Source: an uncultured Acidobacteriota bacterium
GTDB lineage: Bacteria; Acidobacteriota; Terriglobia; Bryobacterales; Bryobacteraceae
Direction: 5' to 3'
Length of the DNA: 64,000 nucleotides
NCBI GenBank assembly: GCA_902825945.1
Contig: CADECY010000018.1
Span: 33,654 to 97,653, forward strand
Made by a program: the position numbers and the translations under genes. Below are positions 6,512 through 16,182 of this stretch, in pieces. Position 1 is the first letter of the stretch, and the number at the start of each line of letters is the position of its first letter. The notes beneath the pieces are model-generated. The model made no database searches and was not told the origin of the DNA. It was given only the letters and a program-made list of their open reading frames with translations.

Positions 6512-9345
6512 TGCCAGTCCCCCAGGAATGTCCAGCCTGCCCAGTAGAAGGGATGACCCCAGCGAGGGTTCCGGCTCAGATCCCTCTGCGCGATCAGCAA
6601 AGCAGCCTGAGGAGATTGTCGCGCGGGCCCATGCATGTGTTCATAGAAGTTTCGCATGAGTTCGGACGCCGCCTCGTCCTCGACATCCCACAAACTCACA
6701 ACCACTGCCCGGGCGCCGGCATGCAGGAAGGCGCGGGCGAGATGAATCGGCCCTTCGCCCGCGATTCGTGCGCCTTTTCCGGCCGAGCACGCCGACAGCG
6801 TCACCAACCGCGCCTGGAGCCGAAGCTGAGCGATATCCGGAAGAAAGATCTCGCCAGCCAACGGGTTCCCTCGTGGATCGAAGCGCGAGAGCACCAGGCG
6901 TGACAACTCGGGCTGGGCTTCATCCGCCACGGCGTGCGTGGCGATGTGCAGCAAACCAGATCGCTCGAGCCCGCCCGCGGCGATGAACTCGCGGGAGGCG
7001 TCGAAGCCGTACCGTGTGACGGCGCCGGGCACACCCCCGGCGATCGCCATTGCCTCGCGCCGCGAGTAGCCGAGACGGCGGAACTCCGGCGGCTCGTCCG
7101 ATGAGCGCGGAGTTTTTAATCTGCCATCGGTATCGTCGAACACCGGATCGGCGATGATGATCATCGGCTCCGAGGCGGAAGGCCGAGGACGATTGCGAAG
7201 CGCCGCGAGGACCGAAACCGATGGTACGCTTGCTACCTCCGTGACCTTCTCGCCGGCCACTGCCGCGAACGGCAGGCGATTCAAGATACCATCGGCGGCG
7301 ATCACAAGCCGGCGTGCAGCCAATGGTCCGGGAAGGAGGTCCGCCGCCAATCGGGCCAGGCACTCCCCGGCCGATCCGTTACGGGTGGAGGTCCACCGGG
7401 CGGAGCATTCGGCGACCGAGCGCTCGATTTGCGCCTGCCCCGGCAGCTCGCGCGAACGGACTCCGTTGCGGTCGACGGTCCAGACCCAACCGCGCGGCTC
7501 GGCCAGGAAGTACTCGACCAACGCGGTGTCCGCGCCAATCAGCCGCGCGATTGCGGGCGCGCCAAGCACCTTCGGCGTCAGCGCGGTCAACGCGGGCGCC
7601 GTGGCATAAACGTCGGACTCGACGCGATCAAACTCCTTCCACAGTTCCGCGATCCGCTCGCGCGCTCCCTTGCCCGGAGCCGATTCCCGCAGCCGCGTGG
7701 AAAGCATCCGGATCCGGCTCGCAATCTGCTCCTTCTCGCGAGCCTTCTCCGGCGCGGCCGACTCTTCGATCTTCGCGGCGGATTCGCCCAGTTGATCGAG
7801 CAATACCCGCGAACGGCCCCGTTCGGCCACCGCGAGCGCTTCTGCCGCACGCCCCGTTTCGGAGAGCAGGTCCACGGCAAACGCATAGTAGCGCTGCCGC
7901 GCGGCGAGATAGGTCATGCGATGGCGCGGTCCGCGAACGAGGGACCGGACTTGATCGATGGTCTCGATCGCCTCGGTGATCCGTTGGCGCGCCGGGTCGA
8001 GCCGGCCTTCACGCCGATGGTGCGCGGCCATGGCATGGAGCGTCTCGCTGATTCCCTCGCGAGCCCCGAGTTCCCTGCGAATCGCCAGAGCCTGCTCGAG
8101 GGCGTCCTGCCCGGCAACTCCGTCGAGCACGAGACCCAGGTGATGAAGAATGATGGCGCGATTCGACGGAACCTTGCCCGCGCTCTCGAGCGCCTTCCGC
8201 AAAAGGCTCACGGCTTGCTCGCGCCGGTTCCGGCTTGCTGCCCAGCGGCCTTCCGCGGTGAGGACCGCTGACAGCACACCGGTGTCTTTCGCGGCTTCCC
8301 CGAGATTCCGGGCGCGGACGAGTTCCTGGCTTGGGTCCTCACCGGATTCCAGCCGGATCTCGGCGATTCGCAACGCGGCTCGCGCGGCGCTGGCCTGCCG
8401 GCTCTGGTCCTTCTGATAGATCGCTCGCGCCTTCTCGAAGTTGGCGATCGCCTCCGCGGGTTTGCCCAGCGCCGTGAGCGCCACGCCGGTGTTGTTGAAG
8501 ATCGGCGCCACGGCGTACGGATCGCCCGAACCCTCGGCGAGCTTCATCGCGCGATCATGCAGGCTGAGCGCTTTTGTGAACTCACCTGCTTCCCGATAGG
8601 TGTTGCCCAAAGTCGAGAGCGTTGCCGCCTCTCCCTTGGGATTGCCCAGGCTTGCGTGCAACTGGAGCGCTTCGTTGAAGTGCGCCTCGGCTTCGCGAAA
8701 ATTGCCCAGGCGCCAGTGCGCGGCGCCGATGTTGCTGACACATTCGGCGAGAATCCAGCGGGAGCTGGTCTTCTCGAGCATCCCGCGAGCACTGGTGAGT
8801 CGTATCATAGCGTCCGGGTATCGGCCGCCCATGAAATCGACGGCTCCGAGATAGCTCATCGCTGTGGCTTCTGCTTCCACGTCGCCCGTCTGGTTCGAAA
8901 GGGCGAGTGCCTTTTCGAGATCAGCCGTGGCGGCCGGGAGCTTGCGCTCGTCGAACGCCACCTTCGCCGTGTGCAGGGCCCCGGCCGCCTCGGCCCGCTG
9001 GCGGAAGTTCGGGATCATGTTTGCGCGGACGATGCGCACACTCCAGCGGCTTGCTTCCTTCGACGCGTGGACGGGCCGGATCTCGAACGTACGGTATCCA
9101 CCCGCCTCGAGAAACACGGTCTCTGGACCCGTCTCGCGCGAATCGAAAGTGCGCCCCTTGTAAACAACCATCAGATCGCGGTCGAACTGATTCAACTCGA
9201 TCTCGACTGGACCGCTGTCGTCGAGCCGAATCGATACGGCCGCCGGGCCGATCTTTCCCGATCGTGTTTCGCCTTCGCGCAGACCCGGGGAACTGCCGCA
9301 ACCACCCACGCCCAGCGCGGCCAAGGCCAGCCATCGCGGGCTCAT
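6508..9345 (-). CDS. TPR-repeat CHAT-domain protease, predicted lipoprotein
   Basis: CHAT domains are caspase-like cysteine peptidases. The N-terminus (MSPRWLALAALGVGGCGSS) looks like a lipoprotein signal with the cysteine at residue 16. A small beta domain (to about 115) is followed by tandem TPRs from about 125 to 480 (FREAEAHFNEALQLHASLGN, FTKALSLHDRAMKLAEGSGD), a helical linker, and the CHAT domain from about 600. The catalytic dyad is visible as H804 in HIATHAV and C853 in LSACSAGKG. The ATG overlaps the stop of the upstream sulfatase gene as ATGA, and the sigma gene follows with a GTGA overlap. Localisation outside the cytoplasm is inferred from the lipobox, which is not a perfect match. 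Confidence 0.85.
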   Translation of the reverse strand: MSPRWLALAALGVGGCGSSPGLREGETRSGKIGPAAVSIRLDDSGPVEIELNQFDRDLMVVYKGRTFDSRETGPETVFLEAGGYRTFEIRPVHASKEASRWSVRIVRANMIPNFRQRAEAAGALHTAKVAFDERKLPAATADLEKALALSNQTGDVEAEATAMSYLGAVDFMGGRYPDAMIRLTSARGMLEKTSSRWILAECVSNIGAAHWRLGNFREAEAHFNEALQLHASLGNPKGEAATLSTLGNTYREAGEFTKALSLHDRAMKLAEGSGDPYAVAPIFNNTGVALTALGKPAEAIANFEKARAIYQKDQSRQASAARAALRIAEIRLESGEDPSQELVRARNLGEAAKDTGVLSAVLTAEGRWAASRNRREQAVSLLRKALESAGKVPSNRAIILHHLGLVLDGVAGQDALEQALAIRRELGAREGISETLHAMAAHHRREGRLDPARQRITEAIETIDQVRSLVRGPRHRMTYLAARQRYYAFAVDLLSETGRAAEALAVAERGRSRVLLDQLGESAAKIEESAAPEKAREKEQIASRIRMLSTRLRESAPGKGARERIAELWKEFDRVESDVYATAPALTALTPKVLGAPAIARLIGADTALVEYFLAEPRGWVWTVDRNGVRSRELPGQAQIERSVAECSARWTSTRNGSAGECLARLAADLLPGPLAARRLVIAADGILNRLPFAAVAGEKVTEVASVPSVSVLAALRNRPRPSASEPMIIIADPVFDDTDGRLKTPRSSDEPPEFRRLGYSRREAMAIAGGVPGAVTRYGFDASREFIAAGGLERSGLLHIATHAVADEAQPELSRLVLSRFDPRGNPLAGEIFLPDIAQLRLQARLVTLSACSAGKGARIAGEGPIHLARAFLHAGARAVVVSLWDVEDEAASELMRNFYEHMHGPARQSPQAALLIAQRDLSRNPRWGHPFYWAGWTFLGDWQ

Positions 9346-10907
9346 TCCACGTACGGAGGTTGGTCGAATTCGTCGCGCAGGCGCGGATCGCCGGCTGCTT
9401 GCAGCGCCGCCGTCAGGCGTTTCGAAAGGCCATTCCGCTGGGAAAGATACTTGGGATCGGGTGCTACGTTCATCATTTGGTCCGGGTCCTTCCGGAGATC
9501 GTACAGCTCTTCTTCCGGCCTGTTGCCGAAAGCGATGTCATAGGCAATGGCGCCGTGCGAAGTCTGGCGATTCTTCAGAATCCAGGCCTTCGTGGGGCTG
9601 GCATCCATGTCACGATAAGTCAGCAACTCGTGTGTGGCGGCAAGTTCGTCGAAGCTCATCGCTTCCACGGCCGGTACGCGATCACCCATCGGATTGCGCC
9701 CGGGCTTGAAGTTGCGGATGTAGAGGAAGTCCTTCGTGCGGATCGCGCGCGAAGGATAAGGGAGATTCCCGGCCCGCGCATTCGGAACATGCCGCTCGCG
9801 GCTGGTGATCACGAAATCGCGGGTTCGATCGACGGTGCCGCCGCGCGGTGAAGTGAGCACCGGCACGAGGCTCCTGCCATTTGCGCGCTCCAAGGCGGGA
9901 AGCCCAGCGGCTTCGACGAAGGTTGGGGCGAGATCCATGAGATTGACGAAGTCGTCGATGGCGAGCCCAGCCTTGGTTCGTCCGGGCCAACGTACCAGCA
10001 ATGGCGCGCGGACACCGAGGTCGTACAGATTGCACTTCCCGCGCGGGACTCCAGGCATGCCATTGTCGCCCGCGAGCACCACCATCGTGTTTGCGGCCTC
10101 GCCGGATTTCTCGAGCTCATCGAGCAGCGCCCCCACCATCAGGTCGAGCGCTTGCACTTCACCGAGATAATCCCCGACATCTTCGCGGACCACCGGATTG
10201 TCTGGGAAGTACGCGGGCAGCTTCCCCTGGAGCGAATCGGGATCGATGTCCCAAAGCTTCTTGCCCGATCCGCGAACCCAGGGGCGGTGTGTGTTGATCG
10301 GGCCGTAGACGTGTACGAACGGCTGTCCGGGTTGGCGCGCGGTGAGCGTCGCCTTCAGGCTTGCGCGCGCTTGTTCGGGAACCTCGAGCTTGCGTCTGGC
10401 GGCCTCCGGCTCCGTCTTCGCCGCCGTCACGTATTGACCGAAGCGCCGGAACCCGCCGAGTTCGCCGCGCGCGCGTTGTCCCAGCCACTTCGCGGCGAGA
10501 GTCTTGAACTGGCTCCCGATGAAATAGCCGGAAGCCTCGAGGGTCTTGCCGAAACCCGGCAGTTCGCTGCCCTGGTCTGGCACGCCTTTCCAGTTGCCGC
10601 CACGCAAGTTCGCGGTGCTGCCGGTTCGAAACGAGTAGCAGCCGGTCGCGATCGCGGCGCGGCTGGGTGTGCAGGAAGGGGTCGCCATGAAGGCGTTGGT
10701 GAAGCGGACACCCTCGCTGGCGACACGATCGATATTCGGCGTCTTCACCACATCATTGAAGCCGGCGCGCACCGGGTCACGATAGACGCTCGCGTAACGG
10801 CCCCAATCGTCGGCGAGAAAGAACAGGATGTTCGGCTTGCGGCTCTCCCGCCCGCGCACGATCGCGGGCACGGCGGCCGCCGCCAGAAAATCCCGCCGGC
10901 ACATCAT
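9342..10907 (-). CDS. C-type sulfatase (521 aa), Tat-like signal
   Basis: Arylsulfatase-family hydrolase acting on sulfate esters. The N-terminus CRRDFLAAAAVPAI is a twin-arginine-like export signal. PNILFFLADDWGR supplies the two metal-binding aspartates, and C79-T-P-S-R83 is the formylglycine signature (CxPSR) that must be oxidised by a maturase. TPNIDRVASEGVRFTNAF and a later VLAGDNGMPG block are typical of the family. The gene begins at an ATG overlapping the stop of the DUF3500 gene and its own stop overlaps the CHAT start, so all three are probably translated together. The substrate is not evident; no sulfatase-maturing enzyme lies in the window. Confidence 0.9.
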   Translation of the reverse strand: MMCRRDFLAAAAVPAIVRGRESRKPNILFFLADDWGRYASVYRDPVRAGFNDVVKTPNIDRVASEGVRFTNAFMATPSCTPSRAAIATGCYSFRTGSTANLRGGNWKGVPDQGSELPGFGKTLEASGYFIGSQFKTLAAKWLGQRARGELGGFRRFGQYVTAAKTEPEAARRKLEVPEQARASLKATLTARQPGQPFVHVYGPINTHRPWVRGSGKKLWDIDPDSLQGKLPAYFPDNPVVREDVGDYLGEVQALDLMVGALLDELEKSGEAANTMVVLAGDNGMPGVPRGKCNLYDLGVRAPLLVRWPGRTKAGLAIDDFVNLMDLAPTFVEAAGLPALERANGRSLVPVLTSPRGGTVDRTRDFVITSRERHVPNARAGNLPYPSRAIRTKDFLYIRNFKPGRNPMGDRVPAVEAMSFDELAATHELLTYRDMDASPTKAWILKNRQTSHGAIAYDIAFGNRPEEELYDLRKDPDQMMNVAPDPKYLSQRNGLSKRLTAALQAAGDPRLRDEFDQPPYVE

Positions 10908-12097
10908 TCGGCGCGGTGGCTCCGTTCGTAGTGCTGGCGCAGGAGGTCCTTGCCGTAGTCGTTCCCGTTCGGGGTGCGGATCACGGCGTGGACATGCTGC
11001 CGGTCCGGCACGCTGGGGTCGGCGTACAGGTGACGTGTTCCCACCGGCCGTTGATGATCGAATTCAATCAGTATCACGGGACTATGGATTCGATAGTAGT
11101 ACACCGCCTTCTCGTCCGTCCCACCGATCCAGGCGAACCACGTGTCCGCCAGATGCTTCCGAACTTCTTCCATCTTCACCTTGGCGTGTCCGTCGTCCAT
11201 GTTGGTGACGTACAGATCGATGAGCGACTCGAGTTCCTTCCTCTGCCGGGCGTCGAGATTGGAGCCCTTGATGCCCGCGTAGTCGAGCGTGACATTGTCC
11301 TTGAAGGCCTCGGTGAGGTTGTTGTTGTTCGTCTTCGCCGATTGCAGGATCGCTTTGCGTTGCTGCACGTTGTCGAGAGCGCGCAGCATCGCGAGTCCCC
11401 GGCCCTGCTCTTCCTGCAGGATCGCGGTGCCCTTGAACTTGCCCGTTGTCGCCACTACGGGCTCCGAGCCCACGAACACCGGCGTCATCACTACCTGATC
11501 TCCCATCACGAAGTAGTTGATGATCAAATGATGGCCGTCGATTTGCCAGCCCCACGGCTTATCGGCCGACGGTTCGCCCATGATCGTGATCCAGTAGAGC
11601 CACTCGCCGTATTGAATGAAGTCGTCTTTGTTCAGCTCGCCGAGCGTGTGGTTCAGCTTCATGATGTCGCGCGCGAGCTTCATCCCCTTGACGCTCAGCG
11701 ATGCGCTCATGAGGCTGAACGCCGCGTCGCGCTGCTTGTCGGACATCTCGTTGAAACCCACGCCCTGGCGGACGTAGAAATGCTGGTTCATCCACTTGCG
11801 CCACTCGGGGTCGTCCACCGGGAACATGGTCTTGGATCGTTGTTCGGGCAACAGTGTGGCGAGGAACGCTTTGGCGGCGGTACGAACTTTGTCTGTCGAA
11901 ACTCCGGTGGCGCGAACGGGGAACAGTCCGGGTTGAACCGATCCGCTCGTGGTGATGCCTTTGTACGGGGAGGCAAGCCCCTCTTTTTCCGCTTTCTCGG
12001 ACATGCCGCGAAAGCGTTCGATCAAGCTCCCAGGGGGACGCTGCGCAAGCACGAGGAGTGCGCAGAAGGCTGTTGCGAGAAACCAGCGCGTTTTCAC
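10904..12097 (-). CDS. DUF3500 family exported protein
   Basis: Residues IMGEPSADKPWGWQIDGHHL followed by INYFVMGDQVVMTPVFVGSEP are hallmark blocks of the DUF3500 family, whose biochemical role is unknown. Start is taken as the GTG at 12097 (VKTRWFLATAFCALLVLAQ), which gives a clean signal peptide; a longer frame extends upstream across the neighbouring sulfatase and is not credible. Conserved DGHH and WIGGTDEKAVYYYRIHSP residues may bind metal or ligand. It sits 31 bases after one sulfatase gene and overlaps the next by ATGA, so it probably works outside the cytoplasm in the same process. Confidence 0.8.
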   Translation of the reverse strand: MKTRWFLATAFCALLVLAQRPPGSLIERFRGMSEKAEKEGLASPYKGITTSGSVQPGLFPVRATGVSTDKVRTAAKAFLATLLPEQRSKTMFPVDDPEWRKWMNQHFYVRQGVGFNEMSDKQRDAAFSLMSASLSVKGMKLARDIMKLNHTLGELNKDDFIQYGEWLYWITIMGEPSADKPWGWQIDGHHLIINYFVMGDQVVMTPVFVGSEPVVATTGKFKGTAILQEEQGRGLAMLRALDNVQQRKAILQSAKTNNNNLTEAFKDNVTLDYAGIKGSNLDARQRKELESLIDLYVTNMDDGHAKVKMEEVRKHLADTWFAWIGGTDEKAVYYYRIHSPVILIEFDHQRPVGTRHLYADPSVPDRQHVHAVIRTPNGNDYGKDLLRQHYERSHRAE

Positions 12098-12128
12098 AAT
12101 GGATAGAGTATAGCTCCGCGGGGCGCCG

Positions 12129-13457
12129 TCAGCCGGCGTTCGCGCGCGACGGATACTCGGGATTTTCGACGCGCGCGGTGCGGAACAGCCCGCGGGCTCG
12201 CGCGACAATCTCTGGCTTCTGCTCCGCCAGATTCCTCGTCTCGGATTCATCCGAAGCGAGATCGTAGATTTCGATGGGCGCGCCCAGTCCGAGCCGCACC
12301 GCTTTCCACTTACCCATCCGGACAGCCTGATCGAACCGGTTCTTGGAGGGGCGCTCCCAATAGAGGTGATCGCGCGCGGGCTGTTTTGCTCCGAAGAGGG
12401 TGGGCGCGAAAGACACTCCGTCGATTCCAGCCGCCGGCGCCGTGCCCGCGACTTCGCACGCGGTGGGAAGAAAATCCCAGAACGCGACCGCCTCGTGCGT
12501 CACCTTGCCCGGCGCGATCCGGCCCGGCCAGCGCGCGATGAGCGGCACGCGGATTCCGCCTTCGTAGATCTCGCCCTTGGCACCGCGCAGACTGCCTGTG
12601 CTGTGGAAGAGCGGAATGTACGTCTTGTGCCCGGCGCCATTGTCGCTGGCGAACATCACCAGCGTGTCCTGTTCCAGACGCAGCTCGCGCAGCAAGTTCA
12701 TCACTTGACCCACCCCGCGATCCATGTAGCCAGTCATCGCGGCGATGGTCCGGGCTTCCGGTGGCCAGGGCTTCGAAGCGTACTGGAGATCGCTCGGCGC
12801 ATCGATGTCGGTGTGCGGCGCGGTATAGGGCAGATAGAGGAAGAACGGGTCGTTGCGGTGCGCCCGAATGAACCGCAGCGCCTCGCGCGTGAAGAGCTCG
12901 GTGGTGTACTCACGCCTCCCGCCGTTCAGATTGCCGCGCAACGTCTCCTTGGTTTCGTTGCGCCACAGGTGATCGGTGAAATATTCGATCGCGTGATCCT
13001 GATTCAGGAATCCGAACCAGTCGTCGAAGCCTTGCCGGTTCGGAACTCCGGGAGTTCCGGGCTCCCCGAGCCCCCACTTGCCGAAGATGCCGGTCGCATA
13101 TCCCACTTTCTTCAGAATCCCGGCAACCGTCACATCTTCGGCGCGCAACGGCACGCGCCCACCGTTTCGGCGCGAATGATTGTCGCGAATGGTGGCGTGT
13201 CCGAGATGCATGCCCGTCATCAACGTGCAACGTGAGGGTGCGCAGACGGCGCCGCCCGCATAGGCTTGTGTGAATCGTAATCCCTCCGCCGCGATCTTGT
13301 CGATGTTCGGTGTCTCGATCAGCTTTTGTCCATAGCAGCCGAGATCGAAACAACCGAGATCGTCCGCCAGGATGAAGACGATATTCGGTTTGCGCCGTGG
13401 CTTCGGGGCCTGGGCGAATGCGGCGCTACTCGCCAGAAATTCGCGGCGGTTGATCAC
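12129..13457 (-). CDS. C-type sulfatase (442 aa)
   Basis: Starts at GTG 13457 (reading MINRREFLASSAAFAQ), overlapping the stop of the preceding sulfatase as GTGA. The RREFL export signal is short. Signature features are PNIVFILADDLG (metal-binding DD), C72-A-P-S-R76 (formylglycine site), MTGMHLGHATIRDN, and FASDNGAG with GGIRVPLIARWPG in the second half. These last blocks are typical of arylsulfatase A/N-acetylgalactosamine-type enzymes. An apparent longer frame runs to 14039 but lies inside the upstream gene. The domain is full length at 442 residues. Confidence 0.9.
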   Translation of the reverse strand: MINRREFLASSAAFAQAPKPRRKPNIVFILADDLGCFDLGCYGQKLIETPNIDKIAAEGLRFTQAYAGGAVCAPSRCTLMTGMHLGHATIRDNHSRRNGGRVPLRAEDVTVAGILKKVGYATGIFGKWGLGEPGTPGVPNRQGFDDWFGFLNQDHAIEYFTDHLWRNETKETLRGNLNGGRREYTTELFTREALRFIRAHRNDPFFLYLPYTAPHTDIDAPSDLQYASKPWPPEARTIAAMTGYMDRGVGQVMNLLRELRLEQDTLVMFASDNGAGHKTYIPLFHSTGSLRGAKGEIYEGGIRVPLIARWPGRIAPGKVTHEAVAFWDFLPTACEVAGTAPAAGIDGVSFAPTLFGAKQPARDHLYWERPSKNRFDQAVRMGKWKAVRLGLGAPIEIYDLASDESETRNLAEQKPEIVARARGLFRTARVENPEYPSRANAG

Positions 13458-14968
13458 GCACGGCTCCTGTAGTATCGATTGGCAAGCGAAGTCGCCTGGG
13501 CGTTGCCGAGGCGCCCCACGAGCGATTTCCGGAACTGCTCCTTCGTGTTCTTGGCGATGAGGCGTTGCAGTACCTTCTCCTGTTCGGCGAAGGCGCGATC
13601 GGTCACCGCGTCCGGTTCGACGAGCGAGGTCAGGTGCGCATGCAGCTCGCGCTGAATCGTGGCTGTCTCGGGCTTGCCCGCGAGGTTGCGGAACTCGCCT
13701 GGGTCGTCCTTCAGGTTGAATAGCAGCGGCTCCGAGCCGGTGAAGTAGATGTACTTCCAATCGCCCTTGCGGATCAGGAACGATCCGGTGACGTTGCCTT
13801 CCGAGTGAGATTCCGAGAAGGCGAATCCCGGATGTGAACCTTGTTCGCCGCGCGCGAGCGGCACGAGCGAATGTCCCCGCAGCGGAGCGGTGGCCTTCGC
13901 GCGGCCCATTTCGACGATCGTGGCGATGAGGTCGGCGTGGGAGACCGCAGTCTCGACGGTACGGCCCTTCGGCAATCCCGCTCCCGCCATGACGAGTGGC
14001 ACGCGCGCGGCGTTTTCGAGCAGCACGTTCTTGAGCCACAAGCCATGATCACCACCCATTTCGCCGTGATCACTCGTATAGATGAACAGTGTGTTGTCGA
14101 GTTGGCCCGAGCGCTCCACTTCGTCGAGCACCCAGCCGAGGTACTCGTCCACTTCCGACACCATGCCGAGGTAGGCCGCGCGCGCCTTGCGAACTTTGTC
14201 GGCGCCGATCGGCGTGGAAACGTTCTTGAAGTTCGCCATCACGTCGAAGGCTTCATGGCGCTTGTCGAAATATCCGCGCGGAATCTCGGGCAGCGGGATC
14301 TTGTCGAGCGGATACCAGCTCTCGAACTTCTTGTGTGCGTCCCACTTCGGATGCGGCATGTGCATGCCCACGTAGACGGCCCACGGCTTCTCCGCGCTCT
14401 TCTGGCTTTTGATGAATTCGATCGCGCGCCGCGCAAGCACCGCATCGTGATCCTCGCGCTCGGTGAAGGTTCCATTCACCTGCTTACGCTCGTTCGAACG
14501 GAAGCAGACCGGCGAACGGAATAACGAGGTGATATCCGGGCTCTTCCAATGTCCGTGCTTGGTATCGACCTCCTCGAAGCCGTAGTCCGCGCCTTCCATC
14601 AGGTCGAGCTTGCCCGTCGCCATGCAGCGATATCCGGCGTCGCGCAGATAGTTTCCGAACGAGGGATGCCGGCCGAGCGGCGTGCTGTTGCAATAGGAAT
14701 TGACGTCGGAGGCGAAACGCCCGGTCATCATCGCGGCGCGCCCGGGCACGCACACCGGACTCCCGGTGTAGGCATTCCGGAAGTTGACGCCCATCGACGC
14801 GAGCCGGTCGATATTCGGGGTGCGAACCATCGAATGGCCGTTACAGCCGAGGATCTTGCCGTTGTGCTGGTCCGAACAGAGGAAGACGATGTTCGGCTGG
14901 CGTCCGTTGGCGGCGGCCGATGCAGCGGACGCGGCGGCGATGGTGGAGGCGAACGTTCTGCGTGTCAC
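13454..14968 (-). CDS. Sulfatase-family hydrolase with CVPGR active-site motif (504 aa)
   Basis: Export signal TRRTFASTIAAASAAS, then PNIVFLCSDQHNGKILGCNG. The DQHN variant is common in choline-sulfatase/YidJ-like members. The modification site reads C73-V-P-G-R77: cysteine, proline and arginine of CxPxR are kept, but the usual Ser/Ala is Gly. YTSDHGEMGGDHGLWLKN and DDPGEFRNLAGKPE confirm the family. Start at ATG 14968 overlaps the symporter stop (ATGA) and its own stop overlaps the next sulfatase (GTGA). Its C-terminal tail (about 40 residues after the sulfatase fold) is of unknown role. Confidence 0.88.
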   Translation of the reverse strand: MTRRTFASTIAAASAASAAANGRQPNIVFLCSDQHNGKILGCNGHSMVRTPNIDRLASMGVNFRNAYTGSPVCVPGRAAMMTGRFASDVNSYCNSTPLGRHPSFGNYLRDAGYRCMATGKLDLMEGADYGFEEVDTKHGHWKSPDITSLFRSPVCFRSNERKQVNGTFTEREDHDAVLARRAIEFIKSQKSAEKPWAVYVGMHMPHPKWDAHKKFESWYPLDKIPLPEIPRGYFDKRHEAFDVMANFKNVSTPIGADKVRKARAAYLGMVSEVDEYLGWVLDEVERSGQLDNTLFIYTSDHGEMGGDHGLWLKNVLLENAARVPLVMAGAGLPKGRTVETAVSHADLIATIVEMGRAKATAPLRGHSLVPLARGEQGSHPGFAFSESHSEGNVTGSFLIRKGDWKYIYFTGSEPLLFNLKDDPGEFRNLAGKPETATIQRELHAHLTSLVEPDAVTDRAFAEQEKVLQRLIAKNTKEQFRKSLVGRLGNAQATSLANRYYRSRA

Positions 14969-16155
14969 GGGTTAGGTGACTCCCATTTTGCAATGACTGG
15001 TGATGCGGCGCAATGCCCGAGGACATTGACGCTGGTACGGACCGGGTCGATCAGCGCGTCGATTCCAAGCAGCACCGGGAGCATGCCGGCGGGCAGGCCG
15101 AACGCCGCGAACAGGCCTGTCAGAATGACGAAGTTCGCGCGGGGAATGCCGGCCACGCCTTTGCTCGTGAGCTTCAGCGTGAGCAGAATCATGATCTGTT
15201 GCGACACAGCCAGCTCCATTCCGGCGGCGCGGGCTGCGAAGAAGGCGCACATCGCGAGATGGATGCAACTTCCGGAAAGGTTCAGCGAGACGGAGAGCGG
15301 AGTGACGATTCCGTAGATGCGCGAGGGGATACCGAGCCGTTCCATCGCGTCGAGCGACTTCGGAATCGCCGCGGCGCTCGACGTGGTCGCGACCGCAACG
15401 AAAAACGGCTCCTGCGTCTGGCGCGCGAACTCGCGAATCGGAACGCGTGCCAACACGAGTGCGCCGCCGGTCACGAACGTTAGAAAGAGTACCTGCGCGA
15501 TCCAGGCGGTGATGACGAATCCGCCGAGCGACTCCACGAGCCCGCGCGGTGATCGGGCCACGACGTTGGCGATCGCGGCGAAGACCGCAACCGGGGCGAG
15601 CCACATCACGATTCGCGTGAATTCGAACGAGACGGCGGTAAGCGCCTCCGCGAATCGAATCACGGCGCCCGCTCGTTTCTTGACCACGCCAGCCGCGGCT
15701 CCGAAAAGAAGGCAGAAGATCAGGATCTGCACGACATCGCCGCGCGCCATCGCCTCGAAGATGCTCGCTGGGAACGAATCAATGACGAAGCCGGTCAGGG
15801 GCCTCGCCGTGGCGGTATCGGACGGCTGTGCTGATGCCGTGCCGGATCCGATTCCCGTGAAGGCGATCGCGGCCCAGCCGAGCAGAAGCGCAAGCGAGGT
15901 CGACAGTTCGAAGTAGGCGAGCGCGCGCCAACCGATCCGCCCGAGTCCGCGAGTGCCTCCCGCCTTCGCAACCGCGGTCACGAGCACGCCGAACAGAACC
16001 GGCGCGATGATCGACCGGATGAGCCGCAGAAAGATCGTGCTCGCGATCTCGAGCGGCTGCGCCCATGGTGAGGCGATCCAGCCGAACAGAGCGCCTGTGA
16101 TCATGGCGGCGCCGATCGCAAGCGCCTGTGGATTGCGGACGGACAAGTTCGCCAT
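14965..16155 (-). CDS. Dicarboxylate/amino acid:cation symporter (DAACS/SDF family)
   Basis: Polytopic inner-membrane symporter of the GltP/DctA type. The family blocks are clear: TTSSAAAIPKSLDAMERLGI is the serine-rich re-entrant loop, NLSGSCIHLAM corresponds to the NMDGT region of TM7, and SKGVAGIPRANFVI is the second hairpin. Length (396 aa) is normal. I use the ATG at 16155; a GTG at 16167 is also possible and neither has a good Shine-Dalgarno. It is the first gene of the long leftward chain and starts back to back with the rightward gene at 16183, so the promoter for the chain must lie in or just inside this 27-base divergent gap or overlap the neighbour. Confidence 0.85.
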   Translation of the reverse strand: MANLSVRNPQALAIGAAMITGALFGWIASPWAQPLEIASTIFLRLIRSIIAPVLFGVLVTAVAKAGGTRGLGRIGWRALAYFELSTSLALLLGWAAIAFTGIGSGTASAQPSDTATARPLTGFVIDSFPASIFEAMARGDVVQILIFCLLFGAAAGVVKKRAGAVIRFAEALTAVSFEFTRIVMWLAPVAVFAAIANVVARSPRGLVESLGGFVITAWIAQVLFLTFVTGGALVLARVPIREFARQTQEPFFVAVATTSSAAAIPKSLDAMERLGIPSRIYGIVTPLSVSLNLSGSCIHLAMCAFFAARAAGMELAVSQQIMILLTLKLTSKGVAGIPRANFVILTGLFAAFGLPAGMLPVLLGIDALIDPVRTSVNVLGHCAASPVIAKWESPNP

Positions 16156-16182
16156 TATGGCACGCACGGTATTCTAACGAGA

